From JAHEIJ01 sp040235565 (GTDB lineage: Bacteria > Pseudomonadota > Gammaproteobacteria > UBA6429 > Thiohalophilaceae): 64,000 nucleotides of DNA. Under the pieces are notes generated by a model that was not told the origin of the DNA, made no database searches, and worked only from the letters and a program-made list of their open reading frames with translations. Positions 8,053 through 17,084 of the stretch are shown here, in pieces. Every line of letters starts with the position of its first letter. Position 1 is the first letter of the stretch. The position numbers and the translations under genes were made by a program. Where the stretch lies: positions 1 to 64,000 of the forward strand of contig JBECLA010000017.1 of assembly GCA_040235565.1 (NCBI GenBank), read 5' to 3'.

Positions 8053-9336
8053 ATGCAAAAAACGATATTTGTGCTCGTTTCATTTATAACGTGCCTGCTC
8101 GTCATGCCGGCAAGTGTGGCGCAAAGTGATTATTCAGGTATGCCTTCGATTCACCTGGATCAGTTCGCCCCACCGTCACTATCCAAGGCATTACAGACGG
8201 TCATGACCACACATCCCAGGTTTGAAGCTGCCAAAGCCAGCCTGGAAGCCACATACGCACGCCGACGTGTTGCGGATAATGCTTTGTATAACCCGGAATT
8301 GGAATTCGACGCGGAACGTACCGAGATCAACAAAGGTTATATCCAGATTGGTCAGACCATCGATCTTCGAGATCAACGCGGTGCACGCACCCAGGTTGCC
8401 GAAGCTGAAATATCAGGGGCAAAAGCCAATTACCTGTTGGCGATCCAGGGTCTGTCTCGCGACCTGCTGGTCGCGCTTGCCAGAGAACGGACTGCCCGTG
8501 AGCTGGCCGATTTAGCAGATCGGGGCCTGAAACTCATACGCCAATCCGCAGATTTGGCAGAGCAGCGTCATCAGGCAGGTGACATTAGCCAGGCCGATCT
8601 GAATCTGGCTCGTCTTGCTTATAACGAAGCCTTAATGGTACACGCCCAAATACTGGCAGACGCCTCGGCAGCGAAACAGGATCTGCGTGCTCAATTCATG
8701 AGCCTTCCTGCATCATTGCCTGAACTCCCCGACTCCCTGCCAACGCCGGAGTTGCCACAAGACCAGGAAAACTTTTTCCGCAACTTACCTTCAATACGTG
8801 CCCGCGAGGCACAGGTAGCTGCGAGTCGCCATACCATCAAATTACGCGAGAGTGAGCGTAGCTGGGATCCAACCATTTCCATACGTGGTGGTAAGGAAGA
8901 TCAGGAATCACTGATAGGTGCAACCATCACTATTCCACTGCATATTCGAAATACCTACAAAGCGGAAGTGGAAGTGGCACGACAGAATCTTGTCGAGAAT
9001 GAACGTTCAGCCTTGATTGCCTTCCGCAATCAACGCGCCACAGTGCATGCCAACACCGAACGTTATCAACTTTTACAAAATGCATGGCGTGATTGGGAAA
9101 AAACAGGTCTCAGCAGCATCAATCGTCAGCTTAACTTGATAGAACGGCTATGGCGTGCGGGTGATATGAGTACAGCAGAATACCTTATTCAACTCAAGCA
9201 GGCTCTTGATACCCAGGCAGCTGGTCTGGAATTGCGCGGCCAGCTCTGGGAAAGCGGCTTTGACTGGCTGTATGAAACAGCAAGTATCGATACCTGGCTG
9301 AACATCGAAATAAAAGATCAGGAATTAGACCAATGA
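8053..9336 (+). CDS. czcC: CzcC-type outer-membrane efflux protein
   Basis: The outer-membrane channel subunit of a tripartite heavy-metal efflux pump (TolC/OEP family). The 427-residue protein starts with a signal peptide ending VWA/VAQ near residue 24 and shows the two OEP repeats: long helices such as ARRRVADNALYNPELEFD and, in the second half, REAQVAASRHTIKLRESERS, each followed by strand-forming segments. It overlaps czcB by four bases (ATGA), so the two are translationally coupled. The metal is set mainly by the RND subunit, discussed under czcA. Name given by family and operon order; a Cus or Nrs/Ncc-like assignment is possible. Confidence 0.92.
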   Translation: MQKTIFVLVSFITCLLVMPASVAQSDYSGMPSIHLDQFAPPSLSKALQTVMTTHPRFEAAKASLEATYARRRVADNALYNPELEFDAERTEINKGYIQIGQTIDLRDQRGARTQVAEAEISGAKANYLLAIQGLSRDLLVALARERTARELADLADRGLKLIRQSADLAEQRHQAGDISQADLNLARLAYNEALMVHAQILADASAAKQDLRAQFMSLPASLPELPDSLPTPELPQDQENFFRNLPSIRAREAQVAASRHTIKLRESERSWDPTISIRGGKEDQESLIGATITIPLHIRNTYKAEVEVARQNLVENERSALIAFRNQRATVHANTERYQLLQNAWRDWEKTGLSSINRQLNLIERLWRAGDMSTAEYLIQLKQALDTQAAGLELRGQLWESGFDWLYETASIDTWLNIEIKDQELDQ

Positions 9337-10496
9337 AAATAAATATTATTCTGATAATGCTACTACTGTCCTTGCTACTCAGTAGTTGTGGCGACGATAC
9401 CTCTCATGCCGAAAATAGATTACCTGATGCGCATACTGAACATGAAGATGTTGATGAGCATGGACATGAAGCAGAGAGCGGCATCGTCAAGCTGTCAATG
9501 GAACAGCTGCAAGCAGCAGGTATTGTTGTCTCCCCGTTACAGCCGCAATTGATTGCGGATACACTGCATGCTCCGGGTGAAGTTACCCTGAATGCCTATC
9601 GAACCGTCAAAATCACACCCCGCATTGAGGCCCAGGTTGTTGCCCGGCATGCCAAACTGGGTGACATTGTCGAGAAAGGCCAGCCCTTGGTCACCTTATC
9701 CAGCGTAGAAATGGCCGATGCTCAAGGAAGCCTGCTGGTTGCGAATCAGGAATGGCTGCGTGTGAAAAAGCTCGGACGCAAGGTGGTTTCACAACGCCGT
9801 TACACCGAAGCACAGGTAGCCTGGGAACAGGCGCAGGCACGTGTACAAGCCTATGGTATGACAACCCAACAGATCGACGCACTGCTTGCTAACAACAAGA
9901 ATGTACAGGCAAATGGAACCTTTCAATTATTGGCCGCACAGGCAGGACGGGTTCTACATGATGCATTTATTGTGGGCGAAAGAGTTGAACCCGGGCGAGA
10001 ACTGATGATCATTGCGGATGAATCCGTAATGTGGGTCGAAGCCCGCATTACTCCCAATGAAGCAGGATTGCTTCAGGTCGGTAATGCCGCACAGGTAAAA
10101 ACAGATACCGTGAGTCAGCCTGCTATTGTCAGCCAGATTGATCATGCCCTTGATGAAACGACCCGGACGCTTGCGGTACGCCTGGAAGTCAACAATCCTG
10201 AAGACAAACTACATCCCGGGATGTTTGTCACCACCCATATTCAAACCAGCAATCAAACTGATGCCCTCGTCGTTCCCGAGGAAGCGGTCTTGCGTAGTCC
10301 GGATGGCGACTGGCAAGTCATGGTTGAACAGGACGAACGAGGTGAATTCAAGGCGATGGAAGTGGAACTCGAACGCGTGGTGGAAGGCCAGGCAATTATA
10401 ACCGGCATCAATCCCGGCGGTCGGGTCGTAACCCAGGGCGCGTTTTTCGTCCAGTCAGAACTGGCGAAAAGCGGTTTTGAAATCCATAACCATTAA
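9333..10496 (+). CDS. czcB: CzcB-type periplasmic adaptor lipoprotein
   Basis: The membrane-fusion adaptor that links the RND pump to the outer-membrane channel. The 387-residue protein begins with a lipoprotein signal ending LLSSC (Cys19). Residues about 27-50 are rich in His, Asp and Glu (HTEHEDVDEHGHEAE), a likely metal-capturing N-terminus typical of CzcB-like adaptors. The barrel-sandwich motif follows (VVARHAKLGDIVEKGQPLVTLSS), then a helical hairpin around residues 130-190 and the beta-barrel region ending in VVTQGAFFVQSELAK. It overlaps czcC and lies 11 bp before czcA. Confidence 0.93.
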   Translation: MKINIILIMLLLSLLLSSCGDDTSHAENRLPDAHTEHEDVDEHGHEAESGIVKLSMEQLQAAGIVVSPLQPQLIADTLHAPGEVTLNAYRTVKITPRIEAQVVARHAKLGDIVEKGQPLVTLSSVEMADAQGSLLVANQEWLRVKKLGRKVVSQRRYTEAQVAWEQAQARVQAYGMTTQQIDALLANNKNVQANGTFQLLAAQAGRVLHDAFIVGERVEPGRELMIIADESVMWVEARITPNEAGLLQVGNAAQVKTDTVSQPAIVSQIDHALDETTRTLAVRLEVNNPEDKLHPGMFVTTHIQTSNQTDALVVPEEAVLRSPDGDWQVMVEQDERGEFKAMEVELERVVEGQAIITGINPGGRVVTQGAFFVQSELAKSGFEIHNH

Positions 10497-10507
10497 AAGG
10501 GACCGCC

Positions 10508-13500
10508 ATGTTAAATAAACTAATCGATCTGGCGGTCGGCAACCGTCTACTGGTGGTATTGACGTTACTTGCCATGCTGTTCGGTGCTGCGTTTATCCTG
10601 CCAAAACTTAACCTGGATGCTTTCCCCGATGTAACCAATGTTCAGGTAACCGTGAATACCGAGGCACCCGGTCTGGCCGCAGAAGAAGTGGAACAACTGA
10701 TCACCTTCCCCATCGAAGCGGTGATGTATAGCCTGCCTGATGTCGAGGAAGTGCGTTCCATCTCCAAGACCGGCTTGTCGGTGATTACGGTGGTATTTAC
10801 GGAAGGCACGGATATTTACTTTGCCCGTCAACTGGTCTTTGAGCGCTTGCAAACAGCACGAGAACAAATTCCGGACGGTGTTGGTACCCCGGAAATGGGA
10901 CCGAATACCTCCGGCCTGGGGCAGGTGTACCAGTATATGATGCGTTCGGAAGTGCCAGGGCAATATGACACTCTGACGCTACGGAGTCTCAATGACTGGG
11001 TCGTCAAACTACTATTGATGCCAGTCGGTGGTGTCACTGATGTCCTCTCATTCGGCGGTGATGTGCGGCAATATCAGGTCCAGCTCGATCCACAGCGCCT
11101 GCTCAGTTTCCAACTTTCACCTCATGACGTCAGCCAGGCGATTGAAGCCAATAACCGCAACGCCGGGGGATGGTATCTAGATCGCGGTGCAGAACAATTG
11201 ATCATTCGAGGTGTAGGTTGGGTACGCAGAGGCAAGGATGGTCTGCGCGATATTGGCAATGTTCCCCTCAAAGAGGAAAAAGGTACAGTCGTGCGAGTGC
11301 ATGATGTAGCCAATGTCACATTTGGTGCTGAGATTCGTCAGGGTGCCGTTACCATGACGCAGCGTGATCACCAGGGCAAGCCACAACAACTCGGGGAAGT
11401 TGTGGTAGGAATTGTGCTCAAACGCATGGGGGCAAATACCAAAGCCACGATTGATGGCATCAAGGAACGCCTGCCTGCCATTCAGCAAGCCTTGCCAGAG
11501 GGTGTGGTACTGGTACCCTTTTATGATCAATCAGATCTCGTCAGCAAAGCTGTCAGCACCGTCACCAAAGCGCTACTGGAAGCCTTTGTGCTGATTATTA
11601 TCGTGCTGCTGTTATTCCTGATGAATATCCGCGCCACATTATTGGTCCTGTTATCCATCCCGATTTCAATCGGTCTGGCACTGATGACCATGGCCCAGTG
11701 GGGTGTCTCTGCCAATTTGATGTCTCTGGGTGGTCTGGCGATCGCCATTGGTATGATGGTGGATGGCTCGGTGGTAATGATGGAGCATATCTTCAGTCAC
11801 CTCACTCACCCGGATGCCGAACATGAAGCAAGAATAAAAAAGGATGTCGCACAAAACGATCCTGTTCCCTTTGATGCCGAGCATGACAGTCATGGTTTGG
11901 CGCTCCGCATTCAGGAAGCTGCAAAAGAAGTAGGTCGTCCGGTCTTTTTCGCTGTGTTGATCATCGCGATTGTGTTTGCACCTTTGTTTACGCTGGAAGG
12001 CGTGGAAGGCAAACTGTTTCAACCGATGGCTATTTCTATTGTCCTGGCAATGTTTGCTTCCTTACTGGTGGCGCTAATGGTCATTCCCGCATTGGCGACG
12101 TATGTCTTCAACCATGGCATAAAAGAAAAAGAGAGTCCGCTTCTGCGTCCGATTGAAAAACAGTACCGCCGACGTTTGTTGCAAGCCATGAAATACAAAT
12201 TCCGTGTTGTTACTGTTGCCATTGTCTTGTTTGTTGGTGCGATTATCCTGGTGCCTTTTCTGGGTACCGAGTTTGTACCGGAACTGGAAGAAGGCACAAT
12301 TAATGTGCGGGTCACTTTGGCTCCCTCGACCAACCTGAATACGGCTTTAGCTGTTGCACAGAAGCTGGAACAGCAACTCATCGAGTTTCCTGAAGTAATC
12401 TATGCCGCGAGCCGTATAGGAAGACCCGAGCTCGGTGGTGATCCGGAGCCGGTATCGAATATCGAAATCTATGCGGGGCTCAAGCCCGTATATGAATGGA
12501 CTTCGGCCGACAATCGCAAAGCACTGCAAGCGTTGATGGAAACAAAAATGGCCGTTATGCCGGGACTGTTATTCAACTTCTCCCAACCCATTGCGACCCG
12601 GGTGGACGAATTACTCTCCGGGGTGAAAGCGCAATTGGCAATTAAATTATTCGGACCGGATCTCGATATGCTGGCGAGTAAAGGTAAGGAAATTGAAACT
12701 CTGGTGAAAAATATCGAGGGCACACGTGGCGTCGCAATCGAACAGATTGAAGGGGAAGCTCAGCTTGTAGTACGACCGGATCGAGATAAGCTGGCCCGGT
12801 TTGGCATTCCGGTTGATCAGGTGATGAGTCTTGTTAGTAATGCGATTGGCGGCCAGGAAGCTGGCCAGGTCATCAAGGGCAATGAACGTTATGATATTTA
12901 TGTACGTCTGGCTGAATCACAGCGTAATAATATCAATGCGATTCGGAATCTCATTCTGCAAGCGACTGACGGTGCCTGGGTCCGTGTGGGTGATGTGGCA
13001 ACAGTCCAAATCGAAGCCGGTCCACCCCAAATTCGCCGTGACGATGTACAGCGTCGAGTGGTCATCCAGGCCAATGTCGAAGGCCGTGATATGGGAGGGC
13101 TGGTAGCCGAAATTGATCAACGAATTCGCAGCGAAATAAAACTGCCTGCCGGATACAGTGTGGTCTTTGGCGGGCAATTTGAGAACCAGCAACGTGCACA
13201 GGCTCGCTTGATGATCGTCGTACCACTGTCGCTAGGACTGATTTTCTTGTTGCTGTATTTTGCCTTCAATTCAGTCGGTCAAGCCTTACTGATCATGCTG
13301 AATGTACCCTTGGCATTGATTGGGGGAATTGCTGCGTTATTCTTCTCGGGACAATACCTTTCTGTCCCGGGTTCCATCGGGTTTATTGCCTTGTTTGGTG
13401 TTGCCGTGTTGAACGGCGTGGTGATGGTTAATGCCATCAATCAACGACTGACAGGTGGTGCATCACTTCAGGATGCAGTATTTGAGGGTGCGTTATCTCG

Positions 13501-13708
13501 CCTGCGACCTGTATTAATGACGGCGTTCATTGCTGCACTAGGCCTGATTCCGATGTTATTGGCAATCGGCGTCGGCTCAGAAGTACAACGCCCGTTAGCA
13601 ACGGTTGTCGTAGGCGGTCTGTTCTCGTCCACACTCTTAACATTGTTTGTCTTGCCTGTGCTATTTGCCACATTTTCGCGTGCAAAGTATGAAGACGAGA
13701 TAATTTAA
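10508..13708 (+). CDS. czcA: CzcA-type heavy-metal RND efflux pump
   Basis: The proton-driven inner-membrane pump (HME-RND family), 1066 residues, full length. The first helix (residues about 12-31) precedes the first periplasmic loop; helices 2-6 lie at about 340-545, and the second half repeats this pattern. The key fourth-helix motif reads A413-I-G, D419-G-S and M425-E-H. As I recall the published HME classes, Co/Zn/Cd pumps have DFG...DGA...VEN and Cu/Ag pumps AIG...DAA...IEN; AIG...DGS...MEN belongs to a group that includes nickel pumps. This points to Ni or a related divalent ion, but the final His instead of Asn is unusual. A hydrophilic insertion with several His and Asp lies between helices near residues 432-465. 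A GGGA ribosome site precedes the start. Confidence 0.95.
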   Translation: MLNKLIDLAVGNRLLVVLTLLAMLFGAAFILPKLNLDAFPDVTNVQVTVNTEAPGLAAEEVEQLITFPIEAVMYSLPDVEEVRSISKTGLSVITVVFTEGTDIYFARQLVFERLQTAREQIPDGVGTPEMGPNTSGLGQVYQYMMRSEVPGQYDTLTLRSLNDWVVKLLLMPVGGVTDVLSFGGDVRQYQVQLDPQRLLSFQLSPHDVSQAIEANNRNAGGWYLDRGAEQLIIRGVGWVRRGKDGLRDIGNVPLKEEKGTVVRVHDVANVTFGAEIRQGAVTMTQRDHQGKPQQLGEVVVGIVLKRMGANTKATIDGIKERLPAIQQALPEGVVLVPFYDQSDLVSKAVSTVTKALLEAFVLIIIVLLLFLMNIRATLLVLLSIPISIGLALMTMAQWGVSANLMSLGGLAIAIGMMVDGSVVMMEHIFSHLTHPDAEHEARIKKDVAQNDPVPFDAEHDSHGLALRIQEAAKEVGRPVFFAVLIIAIVFAPLFTLEGVEGKLFQPMAISIVLAMFASLLVALMVIPALATYVFNHGIKEKESPLLRPIEKQYRRRLLQAMKYKFRVVTVAIVLFVGAIILVPFLGTEFVPELEEGTINVRVTLAPSTNLNTALAVAQKLEQQLIEFPEVIYAASRIGRPELGGDPEPVSNIEIYAGLKPVYEWTSADNRKALQALMETKMAVMPGLLFNFSQPIATRVDELLSGVKAQLAIKLFGPDLDMLASKGKEIETLVKNIEGTRGVAIEQIEGEAQLVVRPDRDKLARFGIPVDQVMSLVSNAIGGQEAGQVIKGNERYDIYVRLAESQRNNINAIRNLILQATDGAWVRVGDVATVQIEAGPPQIRRDDVQRRVVIQANVEGRDMGGLVAEIDQRIRSEIKLPAGYSVVFGGQFENQQRAQARLMIVVPLSLGLIFLLLYFAFNSVGQALLIMLNVPLALIGGIAALFFSGQYLSVPGSIGFIALFGVAVLNGVVMVNAINQRLTGGASLQDAVFEGALSRLRPVLMTAFIAALGLIPMLLAIGVGSEVQRPLATVVVGGLFSSTLLTLFVLPVLFATFSRAKYEDEII

Positions 13709-13925
13709 ACAGCTATCGTGGCTTTCTGAGGCTTTACTCACTTTATTTTATTGCGTTGATCAATTGAATCCGCAGCCCTCTGCAGCCATTCGCATTGTCT
13801 GTAAAGCTACAAAATTAATGTGGTTCGTTTTCAGGTTCATTTCAGGAAGAGTTGCTATATTTTTTAAATAGGCATCTTTCATGCCTGTGTATTTATATAG
13901 CACATAACATTGAAATATATGAACT

Positions 13926-15200
13926 ATGACGACGGCAACCTTAGCATTGATCATTCTTGCCGCGATTCTGGCACAGATCGCTATTCTGGTGCTGGTCGGG
14001 TTTTATCGCCGTAGGCGTCAATACCAGGAACTGGACGTGCGTATGAATGAACCACGGACCATCTCTACCCCACAAAAACCAACTCCTTCAGCTGCTGAGC
14101 CGATCACCGCAAACCATGCCTGGGAGGGGTTCAGAGAATTCATGGTCCAGCGCCGGGTGTTCGAGGATGGCAACCGGTCTATTTGTTCCTTTTATCTAAC
14201 ACCGGTTGACGGTCAGGCGCTAGCTGCCTTCAGACCGGGTCAGTTTCTGACCTTCAAGCTACCAATTGAGGACCCGGTCACGCACCAACCCAAAACCGTG
14301 GTGCGCTGTTACTCGCTTTCCGATCGCCCCCGGCCCGATCATTACCGCGTATCGATCAAGCGGGTCCCTGCCCCCGCGGACCGGCCTGATGCACCGCCCG
14401 GCCTCTTCTCCAGTTTCTTTCATGATCATGTTCAGGAGGGCAGCCGTCTCTTGGTCAAGGCCCCTTCCGGCCATTTCCACCTGATGGAGGAGGAACCGCT
14501 GCCCATTGTGTTGATTGCTGGCGGTATCGGCATTACCCCAATGTTGAGCATCCTCAACACCGTGCTCGAGGGCGGCATCAAGCGGGAGGTATGGCTTTAT
14601 TATGGTGTGCGCAACGGAAACGAACAGATAATGAAAGAACATTTGCAGGCACTTGCCAGGAGGTATGACAACTTCCACCTGCACGTTTGCTACAGCGCCC
14701 CCAAAGAGGCAGATGTGGAGGGCGTAGATTATCAGCATAGTGGCCGAGTGGATATTCCGTTGCTACGCTCTAGCTTAAAGCTAATGCGCTACCAGTTTTA
14801 TGTTTGCGGCCCCAAGCCGATGATGGAGAGTCTGGTCCCCGGACTGGAGGAGTGGGGCGTAGATGCCGGTGATATTTACTACGAGTCCTTTGGCCCCGCC
14901 ACGCTTATCAAGCACGAGAAGCCTGCGTCGGAGATGCTCGCGAGGCCCATCACTGTTACCTTCAGCCAATCCGGCAAAAGCATCATCTGGGATCCCGATG
15001 TCGGCTCATTGCTGGCGTTCGCTGAGGATAACGGCATCGATGTGGAGTCGGGATGCCGCGCCGGCAGTTGCGGTTCGTGCCAGACAGAGCTTCAGACCGG
15101 TAAGGTCGAATACAACCAGCAGCCGGATGCCGATGTTGAGCCGGGTCACTGCCTGTTATGTATTTCCACACCTAAGAGCGACATCACACTGCAAGCCTAG
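13926..15200 (+). CDS. Membrane-anchored FAD/NAD(P)H reductase with C-terminal [2Fe-2S]
   Basis: An electron-transfer flavoprotein of 424 residues that probably oxidises NAD(P)H. One N-terminal helix (residues about 5-27) anchors it. Residues about 70-190 are the FAD domain with RCYSLS, the NAD(P) domain follows with AGGIGITPM and CGPKPMM, and residues about 335-424 form a plant-type ferredoxin domain (Cys377, Cys382, Cys385, then Cys409 or Cys412). Domain order is that of the phthalate-dioxygenase-reductase/Hcr type. No oxygenase gene is near. Instead, the next two genes encode a b-type membrane protein and a multihaem cytochrome c, so electrons probably go to the membrane. It begins a new transcription unit after a 217-bp gap, with a poor ribosome site. 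Confidence 0.9.
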   Translation: MTTATLALIILAAILAQIAILVLVGFYRRRRQYQELDVRMNEPRTISTPQKPTPSAAEPITANHAWEGFREFMVQRRVFEDGNRSICSFYLTPVDGQALAAFRPGQFLTFKLPIEDPVTHQPKTVVRCYSLSDRPRPDHYRVSIKRVPAPADRPDAPPGLFSSFFHDHVQEGSRLLVKAPSGHFHLMEEEPLPIVLIAGGIGITPMLSILNTVLEGGIKREVWLYYGVRNGNEQIMKEHLQALARRYDNFHLHVCYSAPKEADVEGVDYQHSGRVDIPLLRSSLKLMRYQFYVCGPKPMMESLVPGLEEWGVDAGDIYYESFGPATLIKHEKPASEMLARPITVTFSQSGKSIIWDPDVGSLLAFAEDNGIDVESGCRAGSCGSCQTELQTGKVEYNQQPDADVEPGHCLLCISTPKSDITLQA

Positions 15201-15210
15201 AGAAGCTGCC

Positions 15211-15789
15211 ATGGAACGATCTCTTATCCGTAAAGAAGTGATGCCCTTCCTGGTGATGTTCGGTTCGCTGATCGTAGCGACCATCATCATCGATGCGTTG
15301 CTTCATCAATTTGAACTGATCTGGATTGGGCGCTATCTGGGTATACCGGGCACTATTTTGATTCTATTGTCATTCTTCTACTCCATGCGCAAACGCAAGG
15401 TCATCAGCTTCGGCAAGCCCAAGGCTCTACTCACCTTGCATGAAACGTTCACCTGGATGGGGGCACTCATGATTCTGGTGCACGCAGGCATTCACATTTA
15501 CACCATCCTGCCGTGGCTGGCGTTGATCGCGTTGCTGGTCAATGTCATCAGCGGTATGACCGGGCAATACTTGTTGGGTCGCTCTCGTCGTTTTCTGGCT
15601 GAAAAGAAGGAAACCTATGCAAAGCAGGGTTTATCTGAGGAGGTGATCGAAAAGAAACTCTTCTGGGATGCAACCACCTTCGACCTGATGAAGAAATGGC
15701 GTGCGGTGCATATACCGATCACACTGGCTTTCGCTGTGCTTGGCATTACTCATATTCTGAGCATCTTTTTGTTCTGGCAGTGGAAATGA
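15211..15789 (+). CDS. Membrane protein with haem b-type histidines
   Basis: A 192-residue integral membrane protein with about five hydrophobic helices. Paired histidines lie inside them: LHETF and VHAGIHIY in one part, and VHIPIT and THILSI in the last helices. This is the layout of ferric-reductase-like or cytochrome b membrane subunits that bind two haems b. It starts 11 bp after the flavoprotein gene and its stop overlaps the start of the multihaem cytochrome gene (ATGA), so the three are one operon. It probably carries electrons across the inner membrane between the two partners. The exact family is uncertain; no quinone-site motif can be assigned. Confidence 0.8.
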   Translation: MERSLIRKEVMPFLVMFGSLIVATIIIDALLHQFELIWIGRYLGIPGTILILLSFFYSMRKRKVISFGKPKALLTLHETFTWMGALMILVHAGIHIYTILPWLALIALLVNVISGMTGQYLLGRSRRFLAEKKETYAKQGLSEEVIEKKLFWDATTFDLMKKWRAVHIPITLAFAVLGITHILSIFLFWQWK

Positions 15790-16580
15790 AAAACAAAATC
15801 GTCATTCTTGTCGTCCTGATCAACCTGGCAGCGTTGGTATCGTTAGCGATCTTTGTCCCCCACCTGATGATAAGCCCGGGCAAACCGATTGATGCCCATG
15901 CCGAACTTGCCACGGACTGTTTTGCCTGCCACACCCCATTTCTCGGTAGCAGGCCTGCTAAATGCATCGCATGCCACAAGGTGGCAGAGATTGGCATCAA
16001 AACCGCCAAGGGTCTACCCATCGCCAAGGAGAAGAAGAATGTCGCCTTTCATCAGAAGCTGCTCGAAGAGGATTGTGTGGCCTGCCACAGTGATCACAAG
16101 GGTGTAAAGGCTTTTCGCCCCATCAGTCAGTTCTCGCACCAGCTACTGAATCCAGATTTACAGAAGCAATGCGATGGTTGTCACAGTAATCCGGGCGATG
16201 CCCTGCACATGAAGATCAAGGGTAATTGTGGACAGTGTCATAACCAGGAGGGCTGGCTTCCGGCTACTTTCGATCATGAAAAGTATTTCCGCTTTGACAA
16301 GCATCACGAGACAGAATGTGCGACTTGCCACGTCAATAACAATTACAGTAGCTACACTTGCTATGGCTGTCACGAGCATTCCCGCTCAAAAATCCGGGAA
16401 GAGCATATTGAAGAGGGTATCTACAAGTATGAGGACTGTGTGGAGTGTCATCGTAGCGGTGACGAAGAGGAGGCGGAGCAACTGTGGCGTAGCCGTCAAT
16501 TCAAACCAGGTAATGGAACTACCCGCAATTATCGGCGTGGCTCAGATTATGACGAGCATCGTAAAGATAATGATGATTGA
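15786..16580 (+). CDS. Octahaem c-type cytochrome, membrane-anchored
   Basis: A periplasmic electron carrier of 264 residues. ATG 15786 overlaps the previous stop and opens an uncleaved-looking helix (residues about 4-25) that would tether it to the inner membrane. Eight CxxCH haem sites follow: CFACH, CIACH, CVACH, CDGCH, CGQCH, CATCH, CYGCH and CVECH. Many extra histidines lie between them (for example HQKLL, SDHKG, FSHQ, KHHE), consistent with bis-His ligation as in the cytochrome c3/c7 families. The last 40 residues are highly charged and haem-free. It probably accepts electrons from the upstream b-type protein and passes them to periplasmic partners or a terminal reductase that is not encoded here. 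Confidence 0.9.
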   Translation: MKNKIVILVVLINLAALVSLAIFVPHLMISPGKPIDAHAELATDCFACHTPFLGSRPAKCIACHKVAEIGIKTAKGLPIAKEKKNVAFHQKLLEEDCVACHSDHKGVKAFRPISQFSHQLLNPDLQKQCDGCHSNPGDALHMKIKGNCGQCHNQEGWLPATFDHEKYFRFDKHHETECATCHVNNNYSSYTCYGCHEHSRSKIREEHIEEGIYKYEDCVECHRSGDEEEAEQLWRSRQFKPGNGTTRNYRRGSDYDEHRKDNDD

Positions 16581-16684
16581 CCAGGTCGCAAGCACGGAAA
16601 CACCCATTCATCGAACTCGGATTACCATGTGGATTTGGCCTGAAGAGTCATAGATTCGTTCTAATGAATACAGGAGATAGCATT

Positions 16685-16864
16685 ATGTTTAGGTCGATTT
16701 CTTTATCTGTAGCAACATTTCTATGGCTCGCGTTTCACCCTGCCCATAGTGAGGAAGCAGCTGGTAATCCACAGCAAGATAAAGAAACGCCCAATGGCGA
16801 TCTTCGTCAGTTGATCTCAATGCCTGAGCAGGCGCGTCAACTCATGCGTAGCCTGCCATTTTAG
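16685..16864 (+). CDS. Small secreted protein after the cytochrome operon
   Basis: A predicted 59-residue exported peptide of unknown function. ATG 16685 follows CAGGAGA and opens a clear signal peptide (MFRSISLSVATFLWLAFHPAHS). The mature part of about 37 residues is hydrophilic, with an acidic start and an amphipathic end (RQLISMPEQARQLMRSL). No haem or metal motif. It lies about 100 bp after the octahaem cytochrome gene in the same direction and could be part of that operon. Confidence 0.55.
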   Translation: MFRSISLSVATFLWLAFHPAHSEEAAGNPQQDKETPNGDLRQLISMPEQARQLMRSLPF

Positions 16865-16901
16865 TTATCGCACACGATGAACCGTTAAAGGTTGTATTAC
16901 T

Positions 16902-16933
16902 AAAAAAGCCCCTAATAAATCACTCGTTGGGGC
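16902..16933 (-). terminator. Possible weak terminator (minus strand)
   Basis: GCCCC (16908-16912) pairs with GGGGC (16929-16933) over a 16-base loop. Read on the minus strand the stem is followed by six T. Only five pairs and a long loop, so weak. Confidence 0.3.
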
Positions 16934-16944
16934 ACTACGAACAC

Positions 16945-17053
16945 CGTGTCCCATCGCTTAACATTAAAACCGCAGCCGTATGTAGACATCGATAAAAAAT
17001 TCAATCTACGGAAAGCGCAACAGCACAGTTCGTAATGTTGGGATTGATTATAA
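16945..17053 (+). pseudogene. Possible remnant of a porin 3' end
   Basis: Two adjacent frames read like the last strands of an outer-membrane barrel: one gives PQPYVDIDKKFNLR, and after a one-base shift the next gives YGKRNSTVRNVGIDYK. Phrases of the kind YVDID...KRxS...VGIDYK are usual at porin C-termini. There is no start and no intact frame. This may be debris at the island edge; the similarity is by eye only. Confidence 0.25.
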
Positions 17054-17077
17054 AAAAAGCCCGCTTAGGCGGGCTTT
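17052..17077 (-). terminator. Terminator of tRNA-Lys
   Basis: AAAGCCCGC (17056-17064) pairs with GCGGGCTTT (17069-17077) around TTAG. On the minus strand the stem is followed by seven T, and it lies just 3' of the tRNA gene. Confidence 0.85.
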
Positions 17078-17084
17078 ATGAATA

